Origin: Nocardiopsis alborubida
Lineage (GTDB): Bacteria > Actinomycetota > Actinomycetes > Streptosporangiales > Streptosporangiaceae
Length of the DNA: 64,000 nucleotides
Direction: 5' to 3'
Assembly: GCF_012396365.1 (NCBI RefSeq)
Contig: NZ_JAAXPG010000007.1
Span: 1 to 64,000 of the forward strand
This document shows positions 42,759 through 51,500 of the stretch, in pieces. Numbering within the stretch: position 1 is the first letter of the stretch; the number at the start of each line of letters is the position of its first letter. The notes beneath the pieces were generated by a model, which saw only the letters and a list, made by a program, of their open reading frames with translations, was not told the DNA's origin and ran no database searches. A program made the position numbers and the translations under genes.

Positions 42759-43625
42759 TCAGGACAGGAGCGGGCGCACCCGCTCGGCGGTGAAGCGCAC
42801 GAAGCCCTCGGGGTCGGGCTCGTCGGCCGTGGGCTGCAGCACCACGGTGTCGGCTCCGGCCTCGGCCATGTGTCGTACCGCCTCGGCGATGCGGCCGGCG
42901 TCTCCGGCCACACCGGTCTGCGGTGTCAGGCCCTCGGCGCGCAGTTCGGCGGCCACGCGCCGGTCGGCGTCGGGGCCGGTGGCGGCCAGCAGGTAGACGG
43001 TCACGGGGTGGTGGCCCGGACGTCCGGCGGCCTGGCGTCCCTGGTCAACCAGCCGCCGTGCCCGCCGTACCCCGTCCACGCCCGCCGCGGCGTCCAGGAT
43101 GGTGCCGTCGGCGGCCTGTCCGCTCAGGTGCAGGGTCCGCGGTCCGCGGGCACCGGCCAGCACGGGCACGGGGGCGGCGGGCGGGTAGTCCAGGGCGACG
43201 TCGTCGAGTTCGACGTAGCGCCCTCGGGAGGTGACCCGGTCCCCGGCCAGCAGGGCGCGCAGCGCGTCCAGGTGTTCGCGCAGGAGGGAGAGCGGGGAGT
43301 CGGGGCGCGCGCCGACCTGGGCCATCCAGTCCTGCACGCCGTGGCCCACGCCGATGCGCACGCGGCCCGGGAAGAGCCGGTGCAGGGTGGCGGTCTCCAT
43401 GGCGGTCAGGGCGACGTTGCGCAGGGGGACGGGGAGCAGGCCCACGCCCACGGTGAGGTTCTCGGTCCAGGCCAGGGCCGCGGAGGCGGCGGCGACGCCG
43501 CTCTCCAGGAAGCAGTCCTCCCACAACCAGAGCTGGTCGAGTCCGGCCTCGTCGGCCGCGCGTGCCACGGAGCGCAGGCGTTCGGGTGGCAGCTGGGGGC
43601 GGAAGACGGCTCCGAGTTCGGTCAT
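42759..43625 (-). CDS. LLM-class flavin-dependent oxidoreductase
   Basis: A 288-aa protein of the luciferase-like TIM-barrel family: GLDQLWLWEDCFLESG, TENLTVGVGLLPVPLRNVALTAMETATLHRLFPGRVRIGVGHG, and LLAGARGPRTLHLSGQAADG. The pattern VGVGLLPVPLRN and the lack of a long insertion region fit F420- or FMN-dependent members; which cofactor it uses cannot be told. It stands alone on the strand, convergent with nothing nearby. Confidence 0.88.
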   Translation of the reverse strand: MTELGAVFRPQLPPERLRSVARAADEAGLDQLWLWEDCFLESGVAAASAALAWTENLTVGVGLLPVPLRNVALTAMETATLHRLFPGRVRIGVGHGVQDWMAQVGARPDSPLSLLREHLDALRALLAGDRVTSRGRYVELDDVALDYPPAAPVPVLAGARGPRTLHLSGQAADGTILDAAAGVDGVRRARRLVDQGRQAAGRPGHHPVTVYLLAATGPDADRRVAAELRAEGLTPQTGVAGDAGRIAEAVRHMAEAGADTVVLQPTADEPDPEGFVRFTAERVRPLLS

Positions 43626-43738
43626 GGTTGTTGTTCTACCGGGCGGGAGAGGGGGAGGACAACGACTTTCGCCCTCCCCCGCACTCCGCGACGCAGGCCG
43701 GGGCCTTCGCCGGCACGAAGAAACCCGGTCCGGGTTGC

Positions 43739-44200
43739 TCAGGGCGCCAGGCGCACCACACCGCCGGAGCCGGTCACGGCGACCAGGGTGATCTCGAAGC
43801 CGTTCATGACGAACACGCCCCCCGGCTCCTCTCCGATCGGAGGCGGCAGGTGGCCCGACAGGGTGGTGCCGGGCCCGTAACCGCTGACGTCCAGCCCGTC
43901 CTCGCCGACGGCGTCGACCACGAACCGGTCCACGCCGTGGGAGCCGTCCATGGCGAACTCGTCGCCGCTCTCCACCAGCACCTCGCAGTCGGCGTCGGCG
44001 CAGGCCTCCAGGTCGGTGCCGTCGGCGGCCTCGGGTGTCGCCGGGGCGGTGGGAGAGGGGGAGGCTGCGTCCGTGCTGTCGGGCAGGGAGGCGTCGGCGG
44101 CCGGGGGGTCCTGCTCCTGTGATCCGGCGCAGCCGCTGAGCAGGGCGGCTACGGCACCGGCGGCGGCCAGGGCGCGGATCGGGCGGAGGGTGGTGGTCAT
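43739..44200 (-). CDS. Putative lipoprotein
   Basis: A 153-aa protein with an N-terminal signal and lipobox LLSGC (Cys24), followed by a Ser/Pro/Thr-rich linker (30-60) and a beta-rich domain (LEACADADCEVLVESGDEFAM) with a paired CADADC cysteine motif. It is secreted and lipid-anchored. No named family is recognised. It is close to the LLM gene on the same strand, but a 113-bp gap separates them. Confidence 0.78.
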   Translation of the reverse strand: MTTTLRPIRALAAAGAVAALLSGCAGSQEQDPPAADASLPDSTDAASPSPTAPATPEAADGTDLEACADADCEVLVESGDEFAMDGSHGVDRFVVDAVGEDGLDVSGYGPGTTLSGHLPPPIGEEPGGVFVMNGFEITLVAVTGSGGVVRLAP

Positions 44201-44387
44201 GGTGCCCCGTCCATGAGTTGGGCCGCGCACATCCGGGGGTGAGGGGAGGCCGCGCGGCGGTGGCCTCGTCACCGACGGTTGTGCCCCGGCCCCGCGGTGT
44301 CCATACCCGCACCGGCGTGGTGCGCGTCACCCCTGCCCGTGCGGGTGGGCCCCGCCGACCGGCCGCCTCCTTCCCCCCGGACACCGG

Positions 44388-44662
44388 GGCGGGGAGTCGG
44401 CGGGGTAGCCCGGGTCGAAGCCCGTCACGGCGTCCAGGCGCTCCAGTGCCCCCGCAGCAGGTCCACGTCCACCGCGCCCAGGTTGTCGGCCAGCTGTTCG
44501 GCGTCGCGCGCGCCGACGATGGGGTGCACCGCGCGCGAGCGCGCCAGGGTCCAGGCGATCGCGACCTGGGAGGGGCTCGCCCCCAGCTCGGCGGCGACCT
44601 CGCTCACCGCGCGGGCCGCCCGGTGGTCGCGCTCGGTCAGGGAGACCGGGTCGACCCTGGTG
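44388..44662 (-). pseudogene. Aldo/keto reductase C-terminal remnant
   Basis: TERDHRAARAVSEVAAELGASPSQVAIAWTLARSRAVHPIVGARDAEQLADNLGAVDV is the C-terminal barrel end of aldo/keto reductases. In one frame it stops at 44425; a one-base shift in a G-run near 44452 restores ALERLDAVTGFDPGYPAD, the usual family ending. The active-site Asp, Tyr, Lys and His region is missing, so it is a relic. Confidence 0.75.
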
Positions 44663-44796
44663 CCGGACGGGGCGCGGCCCGGCCGGGGCGGTCTGCGTGC
44701 GGTGCCGGACTGACCGGGCCGCTCCCTCCCCGGCAGGTGCGCCGGACTGGCTAGGCTGTGGCGCGGAACACCTGAGCGAATGAGGGGACGGCGTCC

Positions 44797-45339
44797 ATGG
44801 ACCCGGTGGTGGAGTCGGTCAGCAGCAGTCCCGGCCACACGTTCAGCAAGGCCGCCCTGCCCCGGATCCGTCTTCTGGCGGGGTTGGGCGTGGAGGGTGA
44901 CGCCCACCTGGGAGCCACCGTCCAGCACCTGTCCCGGATCGCCGCGGACCCCGACCAGCCCAACCTGCGCCAGGTCCACCTGGTGCACGCAGAACTCCTG
45001 GAGGAGGTCGGCGAGGCCGGGTTCGCGGTCGCCCCCGGACAACTGGGCGAGAACATCACCACCCGCGGCTTGGACCTGCTGTCCCTGTCCGTGGGCACCG
45101 TCCTGACCTTCGGTGACGGGGCCAGTGTGCGGGTCACCGGCCTGCGCAACCCCTGTGCGCAGATCGACGGCTTCTCCCGGGGGCTGCTCAAACAGGTTCT
45201 ACACCGCGGGGAGAACGGAACCCTGGTACGCAGGGCTGGGATCATGGGCGTCGTCCTGACCAGCGGCACGGTCGAACCCGGTATGGCTGTGCGTGTGTGG
45301 GCGCCCCGGGGCGCCCACACACCTCTCGAACGGGTCTGA
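44797..45339 (+). CDS. MOSC domain-containing protein
   Basis: A 180-aa protein with GLGVEGDAHLG, GQLGENITTRGLDLLSL and the conserved Cys in RNPCAQIDGF, all MOSC hallmarks. MOSC domains bind molybdenum cofactor sulfur and can reduce N-hydroxylated compounds; single-domain members such as YiiM detoxify them. The C-terminus VWAPRGAHT is encoded by a large DNA palindrome that may double as the terminator. Confidence 0.9.
   Translation: MDPVVESVSSSPGHTFSKAALPRIRLLAGLGVEGDAHLGATVQHLSRIAADPDQPNLRQVHLVHAELLEEVGEAGFAVAPGQLGENITTRGLDLLSLSVGTVLTFGDGASVRVTGLRNPCAQIDGFSRGLLKQVLHRGENGTLVRRAGIMGVVLTSGTVEPGMAVRVWAPRGAHTPLERV
45293..45322. terminator. 30-bp perfect palindrome within the MOSC 3' end
   Basis: The arms GTGTGTGGGCGCCCC (45293-45307) and its exact complement (45308-45322) meet with no spacer. 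It lies inside the last 15 codons of the MOSC gene and before the convergent sigma-factor stop. It could be a terminator (stem with minimal loop), a cruciform or a binding site. Confidence 0.6.
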
Positions 45340-45358
45340 GGAGAGGCCCCGGGCCCCG

Positions 45359-46222
45359 TCACACCAGTGAGGCCAGCAGTTCGGGTTCGGCGTGCACGCG
45401 GATGCCGACGACGCGGTCGCCTTCGACGGTGAACGCCAGCGCCGCGTAGGGCTGCCCCTCGCGCAGGGACACGAACCCGGGCAGGCCGTCCACGGACACC
45501 ACGCGCGATGCCTGGGCCAGGCGCGAGAAGGCGATGGCCTGCCCCGCGACCGCCTCGGCTCCGCTGGTGGCCGTGGGCACGCCCCGTATCACCGCGAACT
45601 CGTCAGCGCTGATGACCACGTCGGGGGCCAGTACCGCCAGCAGACCCTCGAAGTCACCGCCGCGTGCCGCGGCCAGGAACGCCTCCACCACCCGGTACCG
45701 CCGGGCCGGATCGGACACGCCGTCCGCGTCCGCGCCGCGCAGCCGGCGCCGTGCGCGGCTGGCCAGTTGCCGGGCGGCGGCCGGGGTGCGCTCCAGGATG
45801 GGCGCGATCTGGTCGAAGGGCAGCGCGAACAGGTCGTGCAGCACGAACGCCAGCCGCTCGGCCGGGGTGAGGGTGTCCAGGACCACCAGCAGCGCCGTCC
45901 CCACCGAGTCGGCCAGGACCACCTGTTGTTCGGGGTCGGTCCGCGCCGCGTCCTGGGAGGGCTCGGGCACGTCCTCGCCCACGGGGTCCTCGCGGCGCGA
46001 GGCGCGCGAGCGCAGCATGTCCAGGCACACCCGGCCCACCACGGTGGTCAGCCATCCGGCCAGGTTGTCGATGCTCCGGGCGTCGGAGCGGCTCAGCCGC
46101 AGCCACGTCTCCTGCACCGCGTCCTCGGCCTCGCTCGCCGATCCGAGCATCCGGTGGGCGATCGAGCGCAGCAGCGCGCGGTGCTCCTCGAAAAGCGCGG
46201 CCCACACTTCGTCGGTGTTCAT
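45359..46222 (-). CDS. SigJ/ECF41-like RNA polymerase sigma factor with SnoaL domain
   Basis: The 287-aa protein has sigma-70 region 2 (residues 5-75: HRMLGSASEAEDAVQETWLRLSR), region 4 (110-160: LTPAERLAFVLHDLFALPFDQIAPILERTPAAARQLASRARRRL) and a SnoaL-like C-terminal domain (170-285). Such sigma factors use the C-terminal domain in place of an anti-sigma factor. The linker between the sigma regions carries DVPEPS in place of the usual PWLPEPL. The divergent FAD oxidoreductase is a typical target. Face-to-face promoter motifs lie between them. Confidence 0.9.
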   Translation of the reverse strand: MNTDEVWAALFEEHRALLRSIAHRMLGSASEAEDAVQETWLRLSRSDARSIDNLAGWLTTVVGRVCLDMLRSRASRREDPVGEDVPEPSQDAARTDPEQQVVLADSVGTALLVVLDTLTPAERLAFVLHDLFALPFDQIAPILERTPAAARQLASRARRRLRGADADGVSDPARRYRVVEAFLAAARGGDFEGLLAVLAPDVVISADEFAVIRGVPTATSGAEAVAGQAIAFSRLAQASRVVSVDGLPGFVSLREGQPYAALAFTVEGDRVVGIRVHAEPELLASLV

Positions 46223-46225
46223 CGG

Positions 46226-46251
46226 TCACATTCCTTCGTCGGCGTCCGTCG
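46226..46251 (+). promoter_or_regulatory. ECF41-type promoter for the FAD oxidoreductase
   Basis: GTCACA (46226-46231)-N16-CGTC (46248-46251) on the plus strand. The recalled ECF41 consensus is TGTCACA with CGTC at -10; here the first base is G (GGTCACA). It reads toward the gene at 46318. Confidence 0.7.
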
Positions 46252-46271
46252 TGGTTTCGACTCATCGGGCT

Positions 46272-46297
46272 GACGTCTGGATGCGGCCCCATGTGAC
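46272..46297 (-). promoter_or_regulatory. ECF41-type promoter for sigJ itself
   Basis: On the minus strand GTCACA (46297-46292)-N16-CGTC (46275-46272) has the same spacing and the same extended CGGTCACAT -35. It reads toward the sigma gene at 46222. It faces the plus-strand promoter 20 bp away. Confidence 0.7.
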
Positions 46298-46317
46298 CGG
46301 TTTCGGCGAGGAGATCC

Positions 46318-47628
46318 ATGAACACCTGGAACGAACTGCGTTCGCTGCTGCGCGGCCGTGTGCTCACCGACGGCGAGGAGGGATTCGATCTGGCCAGACG
46401 TCCCTGGAGCCTGTCCGTGGACCAGCCCGTGGCGGCGGTGGTGGAGGCCGCCGACGCCGACGACGTGGCCGCCCTGGTCCGCCACGCCCATCGGGAGGGG
46501 TTGGCGGTGGCCGCACAGCCCACCGGGCACGGCGCCTCCGGTGACGTCAAGGGCGCGGTGCTGCTGCGTACCGGGGCGCTGGACGAGGTGAGTGTGGACG
46601 CCGAGCGCCGGGTGGCCCGTGTGGGCGCGGGCGTGCCCTGGGGGCGCGTGCAGGAGGCGGCCGCCGTGCACGGCCTGACCGGTCTGCCGGGCAGCTCCCC
46701 GGTGGTCGGTGTGGCCGGGTACACCCTGGGCGGGGGTCTGAGCTGGTTCGGCCGCCGCCACGGGTGGGCGGCCGACGGCGTCACCGCCCTGGAGGTGGTC
46801 GACGCCCGGGGGGAGCGTGCTCGGGTGACCGCTGAGTCCGATCCCGACCTGTTCTGGGCGCTGCGCGGCGGCGGGGGCGACTTCGCGGTGGTCACCGCCC
46901 TGGAGTTCGCCCTGCACCCCGCGCCGCGGCTGTACGGCGGGCGCGTGGTGTGGCCCGCCGATCGGGCGGAGCGGGTGCTGGCGGCCTACACCGAGGTCAC
47001 CGCGCACGCGCGGCGGGAGCTGACGGTGTGGCTGAACCTGCACCACGTCCCGGGCCGGGAGCCGACGGTGTCGGTGGACACGACCTTCCTGGGCGGGTCG
47101 GAGCGGGCGCGTGAGCTGCTGCGTCCGCTGGAGGCGGCCGGAAGGCCGCTGCGTGACACCCGTGCGGTACTGCCGCTGAGCGAACTGGGGTCGGTCACCG
47201 CCGAGCCCACCGATCCCTCGCCGGGCCTGTCGCGCGCCGCGCTGCTGACCGACCTGGGGCCGCAGGCAGTCGGGGCGCTGCTGGCCGAGCCGATCGCCCC
47301 GCTTGTGGGGGTGCAGGTGCGCCACCTGGGCGGCGCGTTCGCCGACGCCTCCGACACCCCGTTCGGACCGATGGACGAGCGGTACTACCTCTACGCGCTG
47401 GGAGTGCCGTTCGCGCCGGGGATGGCGCCGGGGATCCGGGCGCGTCTGGAGGGGTTGGTGGCGTCGCTGGGTCCGGGTGTCAGCGGTCGCAAGCCGCTGA
47501 CCTCACTGGTGCCGGGGGAGTCGGTCACCGACGTGTTCTCCGCGCAGGCGCTGGAGCGGTTGCGGCGGATCAAGGCCGAGCGCGACCCGCGAGGTGTGGT
47601 GCGGTCCAACTACCCGGTGCTCGGCTGA
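46318..47628 (+). CDS. FAD-binding PCMH-type oxidoreductase (BBE family)
   Basis: The 436-aa protein has a PCMH-type FAD domain (residues 30-205: QPTGHGASGDVKGAVLLRTGAL, GLTGLPGSSPVVGVAGYTLGGGLSWFGRRHGWAADGV, DLFWALRGGGGDFAVVTALEF) and a BBE-like C-terminus (RGVVRSNYPVLG). The histidine in PTGHGA may link FAD. The substrate is unknown. ATG 46318 follows GAGGAGATCC. Control by the divergent sigma factor is predicted from the promoter motifs. Confidence 0.9.
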   Translation: MNTWNELRSLLRGRVLTDGEEGFDLARRPWSLSVDQPVAAVVEAADADDVAALVRHAHREGLAVAAQPTGHGASGDVKGAVLLRTGALDEVSVDAERRVARVGAGVPWGRVQEAAAVHGLTGLPGSSPVVGVAGYTLGGGLSWFGRRHGWAADGVTALEVVDARGERARVTAESDPDLFWALRGGGGDFAVVTALEFALHPAPRLYGGRVVWPADRAERVLAAYTEVTAHARRELTVWLNLHHVPGREPTVSVDTTFLGGSERARELLRPLEAAGRPLRDTRAVLPLSELGSVTAEPTDPSPGLSRAALLTDLGPQAVGALLAEPIAPLVGVQVRHLGGAFADASDTPFGPMDERYYLYALGVPFAPGMAPGIRARLEGLVASLGPGVSGRKPLTSLVPGESVTDVFSAQALERLRRIKAERDPRGVVRSNYPVLG

Positions 47629-47673
47629 CGCGGCGGTGGGCCGGGCGGCACCCCGACCGGCCCGCCGCCGCGT
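47628..47673. terminator. Bidirectional terminator
   Basis: ACGCGGCGG-T-GGGCCGG pairs with CCGGCCC-G-CCGCCGCGT over 17 positions (one T/G pair) around a 12-nt loop, between the oxidoreductase and the convergent small HTH gene. Confidence 0.65.
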
Positions 47674-47690
47674 GCTCGGAAGCGGTGGCC

Positions 47691-48116
47691 TCAGGCTCCG
47701 CCGCGCTGGAGGAGGCGTTCGTGGCGCTGGCGGGCGGCCTGGGCCGAGCCGAGCCCGAGACCGAAGGCGATCTCCTGCCAGGTCATGCCGCGTCCCTTGG
47801 ACATCTGCAACAGCCCGGCCTCCAGTTGGTCGAACTCGGCGCGCGCCCAGGGCACCAGGGTCAGGGCGGCGGTGAGGTCGTCCTGGTCCACGGGCGGGGC
47901 GCCGGGGTCGGGCTGGGCGCTGCCCGCGGCCAGGTCGGCGACGCGCCGCAGGGCGTCCAGGGGCGCCATGGGCATGCGCAGTTCGTCCCAGCGCGTGCGC
48001 TGCTCGCCGGTGGCGTGCCGTTCGGTGATGCGCAGCAGCGCCTCGTGGGTGCGCAGGCGGCGCGCGCTCTGCGGGTCGGGTGGGGTGAAGGTCCCCTCGC
48101 GCTGTTCCTCGCTCAT
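47691..48116 (-). CDS. Small HTH DNA-binding protein
   Basis: A 141-aa protein. The C-terminal third (SKGRGMTWQEIAFGLGLGSAQAARQRHERL) is a helix-turn-helix like that of actinobacterial DNA-binding proteins related to sigma region 4; the N-terminal part is helical with no named family. The start ATG 48116 is six nt from a CATGCT -10 box, suggesting a leaderless transcript. It is divergent from the short gap before the NAD-binding gene, but lies on the same strand and downstream of it. Confidence 0.75.
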   Translation of the reverse strand: MSEEQREGTFTPPDPQSARRLRTHEALLRITERHATGEQRTRWDELRMPMAPLDALRRVADLAAGSAQPDPGAPPVDQDDLTAALTLVPWARAEFDQLEAGLLQMSKGRGMTWQEIAFGLGLGSAQAARQRHERLLQRGGA

Positions 48117-48122
48117 GCCTCC

Positions 48123-48152
48123 AGCATGGGAGACACAACCCCCGGTTGTCAA
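48123..48152 (-). promoter_or_regulatory. Promoter with operator palindrome before the HTH gene
   Basis: On the minus strand TTGACA (48152-48147)-N18-CATGCT (48128-48123) precedes ATG 48116. ACAAC-N5-GTTGT (48135-48149) overlaps the spacer and -35 box. Autoregulation by the HTH protein is plausible. Confidence 0.55.
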
Positions 48153-48174
48153 CATTGAGTTTTCAACAGATTGT

Positions 48175-48927
48175 TCACTCGGGAGGTCGCCGGTCCAGGA
48201 ACTCCGCGAAGGGCACCTTGCCCACCGCCCGGTCCGGGACCAGGTGGCCCCCGGCGCGGTAGGCGGCGAAGACGGCGCCCGGCAGGCGCACGGGCACCGT
48301 CCGCAGGTCCGTCCCCGCCCAGCGCTGGTAGGCCCCTGCCAGGTCGCGGAAGGACTCCACGCGCGGGCCGCCCATGTCCGCCACGCGTCCGGCCGGAGGG
48401 TTGTCGGCCAGGTGGGCCAGGCGGGAGGCGACCTCCTCGGCATCCACGGGCTGCACGTCCACGTCGGGGACGGGCATGAACGGAAGGCGGGCCGCGCCCG
48501 CGCACAGCCTGAACACCAGGTCGTGGAACTGGGTGGCGCGCAGCACCGTCCACCCCAGGCCGGAGGCCGCCAGCGCGCCCTCCACGGTGTGCTTGACCCT
48601 GTAGTAGCCCAGCGGAACCCGGTCCACGCCCACGATGGAGACGTAGACCAGGTGCGCCACGCCCGCCTCGCGGACCGCGCGGATCAGATGGGTGGCGGAC
48701 TCGATGTCGCCGCCGGCGGGCGTGCTGGCGCAGTGCACGACGGTGTCCACGCCCCGGACCGCGTCGGCCAGCCCGGTGCCCCGGCGCAGGTCCACGGCGA
48801 AGGACGCGGGATCCTCGGGATCGGGGCGGCGGCTCAGGCTGCGCACCTGGTGCCCGGCCCGGCGCAGGCGTTCCACGACGGGCCGTCCCAGGGTGCCGGT
48901 GCCGCCGGTGACGAGGACTGTCTTCAT
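48175..48927 (-). CDS. NAD(P)-binding NmrA-like protein
   Basis: A 250-aa Rossmann-fold protein of the atypical SDR/NmrA group: VLVTGGTGTLGRPVVERLRRAG, VDTVVHCAST, VYVSIVGVDRVPLGYYRVKHTVEGALAASGLGWTVLRATQF. The YxxxK of the catalytic SDRs is present (YYRVK). Such proteins are NADP sensors or quinone oxidoreductases. It lies 59 bp upstream of the HTH gene on the same strand. Confidence 0.9.
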   Translation of the reverse strand: MKTVLVTGGTGTLGRPVVERLRRAGHQVRSLSRRPDPEDPASFAVDLRRGTGLADAVRGVDTVVHCASTPAGGDIESATHLIRAVREAGVAHLVYVSIVGVDRVPLGYYRVKHTVEGALAASGLGWTVLRATQFHDLVFRLCAGAARLPFMPVPDVDVQPVDAEEVASRLAHLADNPPAGRVADMGGPRVESFRDLAGAYQRWAGTDLRTVPVRLPGAVFAAYRAGGHLVPDRAVGKVPFAEFLDRRPPE

Positions 48928-49141
48928 GCGCGCTCCTTCGCTTCCTGGAGAACCCATGCTAGGTCTCGGACAACCGGGCGCGGCGGTCCCCGGCGCGCTA
49001 CCCCGAGCGTGTCCGCCGCGGGGCGCCCCGCGGGCTGCCCCGACCAGGGGGCGGTGGTGTCTTTGGTGCCCGGTGTCCGGTTAGAGTGCTGGCGGCGTCG
49101 GCGCAGCGGAGCGTCCGAGCGAACGGTGAGGGAGTGTGCCC

Positions 49142-50524
49142 ATGTCCGGGATCGCCGGGAGACTGACGGCAGCGGTCGGCGCGGAGCAGGTGGTCACCGA
49201 CCCCGCCGTCCTCGAGGGCTACTCCCACGACGAGGCGGAGTGGGCTCCCCACGGCCGCCCGGCCGCGCTCGTGCGCCCCCGCCACACCCAGGACGTGGCG
49301 GCCGCGGTGGGCGTGTGCGCGGAAACGGGCGTCCCGGTGGTCGCGCGCGGCGCGGGGACGGGGCTGTCGGGGGCGGCCAACGCCGTGGACGGCTGGGTCG
49401 TGGTCTCCTTCGAGCGGATGAACCGGGTCCTGGAGGTCGACCCCGTACAGCAGACCGCCACCGTGCAGCCGGGCGTGGTCAACAACGACCTGCGCGAGCG
49501 GGTGGCGCGCGACGGCCTGTGGTACCCGCCGGACCCGGCCTCCGCTCCCTGGTCGACCATCGGCGGCAACGTGGCCACCAACGCGGGCGGCCTGTGCTGC
49601 GTCAAGTACGGCGTCACCCGCGACTACGTGCTGGGCATGGAGGCGGTCGTGGGGTCGGGTGAGGTGGTGCGGCTGGGCCGGACCACCGCCAAGGGCGTGA
49701 CCGGCTACGACCTGTGCGGGCTCATGGTGGGCTCGGAGGGGACGCTGGGCATGGTCACCGAGGTGACGCTGCGGATGCGGCCGCTGCGCACCGGTACCGA
49801 GCACACCGTGGTGGGCTACTTCGACTCGCTGGTGGAGGCCGGGCGGGCCGTAGCGGCGGTGTCGGCCGCCGGGGTGGTGCCCTCGGCGATGGAGCTGATC
49901 GACCGGTTCTGCCTCCAGGCGGTGGACGACTGGAAGAACATGGGCCTGTCCGCCGAGGGCGAGGTGCTGCTGCTGGCGCGCAGCGACCAGCCCGGAGCGG
50001 CGGGCGAGGAGGAGGCCGACCGCATCCTGGCGTGCTTCCGGGCCGAGGGAGCTGTCTACGCGGTGCGCTCCACCGACGAGGAGGAGGCCGAGGCGCTGTT
50101 CGAGGCCCGCCGTCTGGCCTACCCGGCGCTGGAACGGCTCGGCCCGCTGTTGACCGAGGACATGTGCCTGCCCAAGGCGAAGGTGCCGCTGATGCTGGAG
50201 CGCATCGAGGAGATCGGCAGGCGCTTCGACACCCGCATCGGCAACATCGCGCACGCGGGGGACGGCAACCTGCACCCCCTGTTCATCGTCCCGGCCGGTG
50301 ACGAGGACGCCAAGAAGCGCGCGCAGGAGGCCTTCGAGGTGATCGTGGACGAGGCGATCGCCCTGGGCGGCACGGTCACCGGCGAGCACGGCGTGGGCCT
50401 GCTGAAGATGCGCGGGGCCGCCCGGGAGATGGGGCCTCACGTGCTCGCCATGCACCGGGCCGTCAAGGACGCCCTGGACCCCCGGGGCATCTTCAACCCG
50501 GGCAAGGTCTTCGCCGCGTCGTAG
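49142..50524 (+). CDS. FAD-linked oxidase of the glycolate/lactate dehydrogenase (GlcD) type
   Basis: The 460-aa enzyme has an FAD_binding_4 domain (residues 30-205: ARGAGTGLSGAANAVDGWVV, WSTIGGNVATNAGGLCCVKYGVTRDYVLGMEAVVGSGEVVR, GLMVGSEGTLGMVTEVTLR) and an FAD-oxidase C-terminal domain ending in HAGDGNLHPLFIVP and GEHGVGLLKM, the His-containing active-site motifs. It oxidises a 2-hydroxy acid such as glycolate or D-lactate. There is no GlcE or GlcF next to it. ATG 49142 follows GAGGGAG; GTG 49136 is an alternative. Confidence 0.9.
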   Translation: MSGIAGRLTAAVGAEQVVTDPAVLEGYSHDEAEWAPHGRPAALVRPRHTQDVAAAVGVCAETGVPVVARGAGTGLSGAANAVDGWVVVSFERMNRVLEVDPVQQTATVQPGVVNNDLRERVARDGLWYPPDPASAPWSTIGGNVATNAGGLCCVKYGVTRDYVLGMEAVVGSGEVVRLGRTTAKGVTGYDLCGLMVGSEGTLGMVTEVTLRMRPLRTGTEHTVVGYFDSLVEAGRAVAAVSAAGVVPSAMELIDRFCLQAVDDWKNMGLSAEGEVLLLARSDQPGAAGEEEADRILACFRAEGAVYAVRSTDEEEAEALFEARRLAYPALERLGPLLTEDMCLPKAKVPLMLERIEEIGRRFDTRIGNIAHAGDGNLHPLFIVPAGDEDAKKRAQEAFEVIVDEAIALGGTVTGEHGVGLLKMRGAAREMGPHVLAMHRAVKDALDPRGIFNPGKVFAAS

Positions 50525-50705
50525 CGGGCGGGCCCCGCGCGCGACCGGGTGTGCCGGAGGAGCGGGCGGGGCCGAACGCGCCGGGGGACTGGCCGCTGGG
50601 AGAAGCGGACCGGACGCGGTGCGCAGCCGGAAGAACGGTGGAACCGGTCGGGGAGTGGGCGGCGTCTCAGAGGGCAGGAGCAGCACCGCGCACGAGGAGA
50701 CCCCC

Positions 50706-51410
50706 ATGGAGACCACCACCGTCCTGGTTCTGGTGATCGCGGCCCTGGTGGTCGTCGGCGTGGTCGCGGCGGCGGTCGCGGGGTCGGCCGCCGAACGCCG
50801 CCGTTCCCGTGGCCTGGCCCTCTGGGCCTCACATGAGGGGTGGCGCTACGACCGGGAGCGGCCCGAGCTGGTCGACCGGTTCGAGGGCGCTCCCTTCCTG
50901 GAACGGCGGTCCAACGCCCGGACCAGGCACGTGCTGTGCGCCGAGGTGCGCGGCCGCCGGGTCCTGGCCTACGAGTACGGCTACGCCGCGCCCCACCCCC
51001 AGCAGCGCCACCGCACCGTCGCGCACGTGTACGCGGTGGTGGCGGTGGCCCTGCCCGCGGGCGTGCCGCTGCTCCAGGTGGAGGAGGCGGGCACCGGCGC
51101 CGGTGCGCCCCAGCCCGGGACGGACGGCGCCCGTGCCTGGAACGCGGACGAGGCCGCCTTCGACGACCGGTTCGCCGTCGTGACCGGTGACAGCGGCTTC
51201 GCGGCGGCCGTTCTGGGTGAGCCGGTGCGGGAGTGGCTGCTGTCGCGGGAGGGTGTGTGCCCGTTCCGCTTCGGCGGTCGGTACCTGCTGGCCTGGGAGC
51301 GCGGGCCGCTGGAGGCCGGTCGTGTCCGGGAGCGCGCCGACGCGGCGATCGACCTGTTGGAGCGGGTTCCGTCCGGTGTCTGGGAGAGCGCGCAGGACAC
51401 CCTGGGCTAG
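50706..51410 (+). CDS. Membrane-anchored hypothetical protein
   Basis: A 234-aa protein with an N-terminal transmembrane helix (residues 5-26, VLVLVIAALVVVGVVAAAVAG) and a soluble beta-rich domain (GLALWASHEGWRYDRERPELVDRFEGAPFLERR) similar to actinobacterial proteins of unknown function that begin with an A-x-x-x-G-W-x-Y pattern. It has no catalytic motif that I recognise. The start ATG 50706 lies behind AGGAGACCCCC. Confidence 0.75.
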   Translation: METTTVLVLVIAALVVVGVVAAAVAGSAAERRRSRGLALWASHEGWRYDRERPELVDRFEGAPFLERRSNARTRHVLCAEVRGRRVLAYEYGYAAPHPQQRHRTVAHVYAVVAVALPAGVPLLQVEEAGTGAGAPQPGTDGARAWNADEAAFDDRFAVVTGDSGFAAAVLGEPVREWLLSREGVCPFRFGGRYLLAWERGPLEAGRVRERADAAIDLLERVPSGVWESAQDTLG

Positions 51411-51500
51411 GGCGTTGGACGCGCCCCCGCCCTGCCGCTCCCCCGCGCCGGTGGTCCCGTCAGCTCCCGGAGCGTCAGCGGCACCGCGCGTCGGTGTCCC

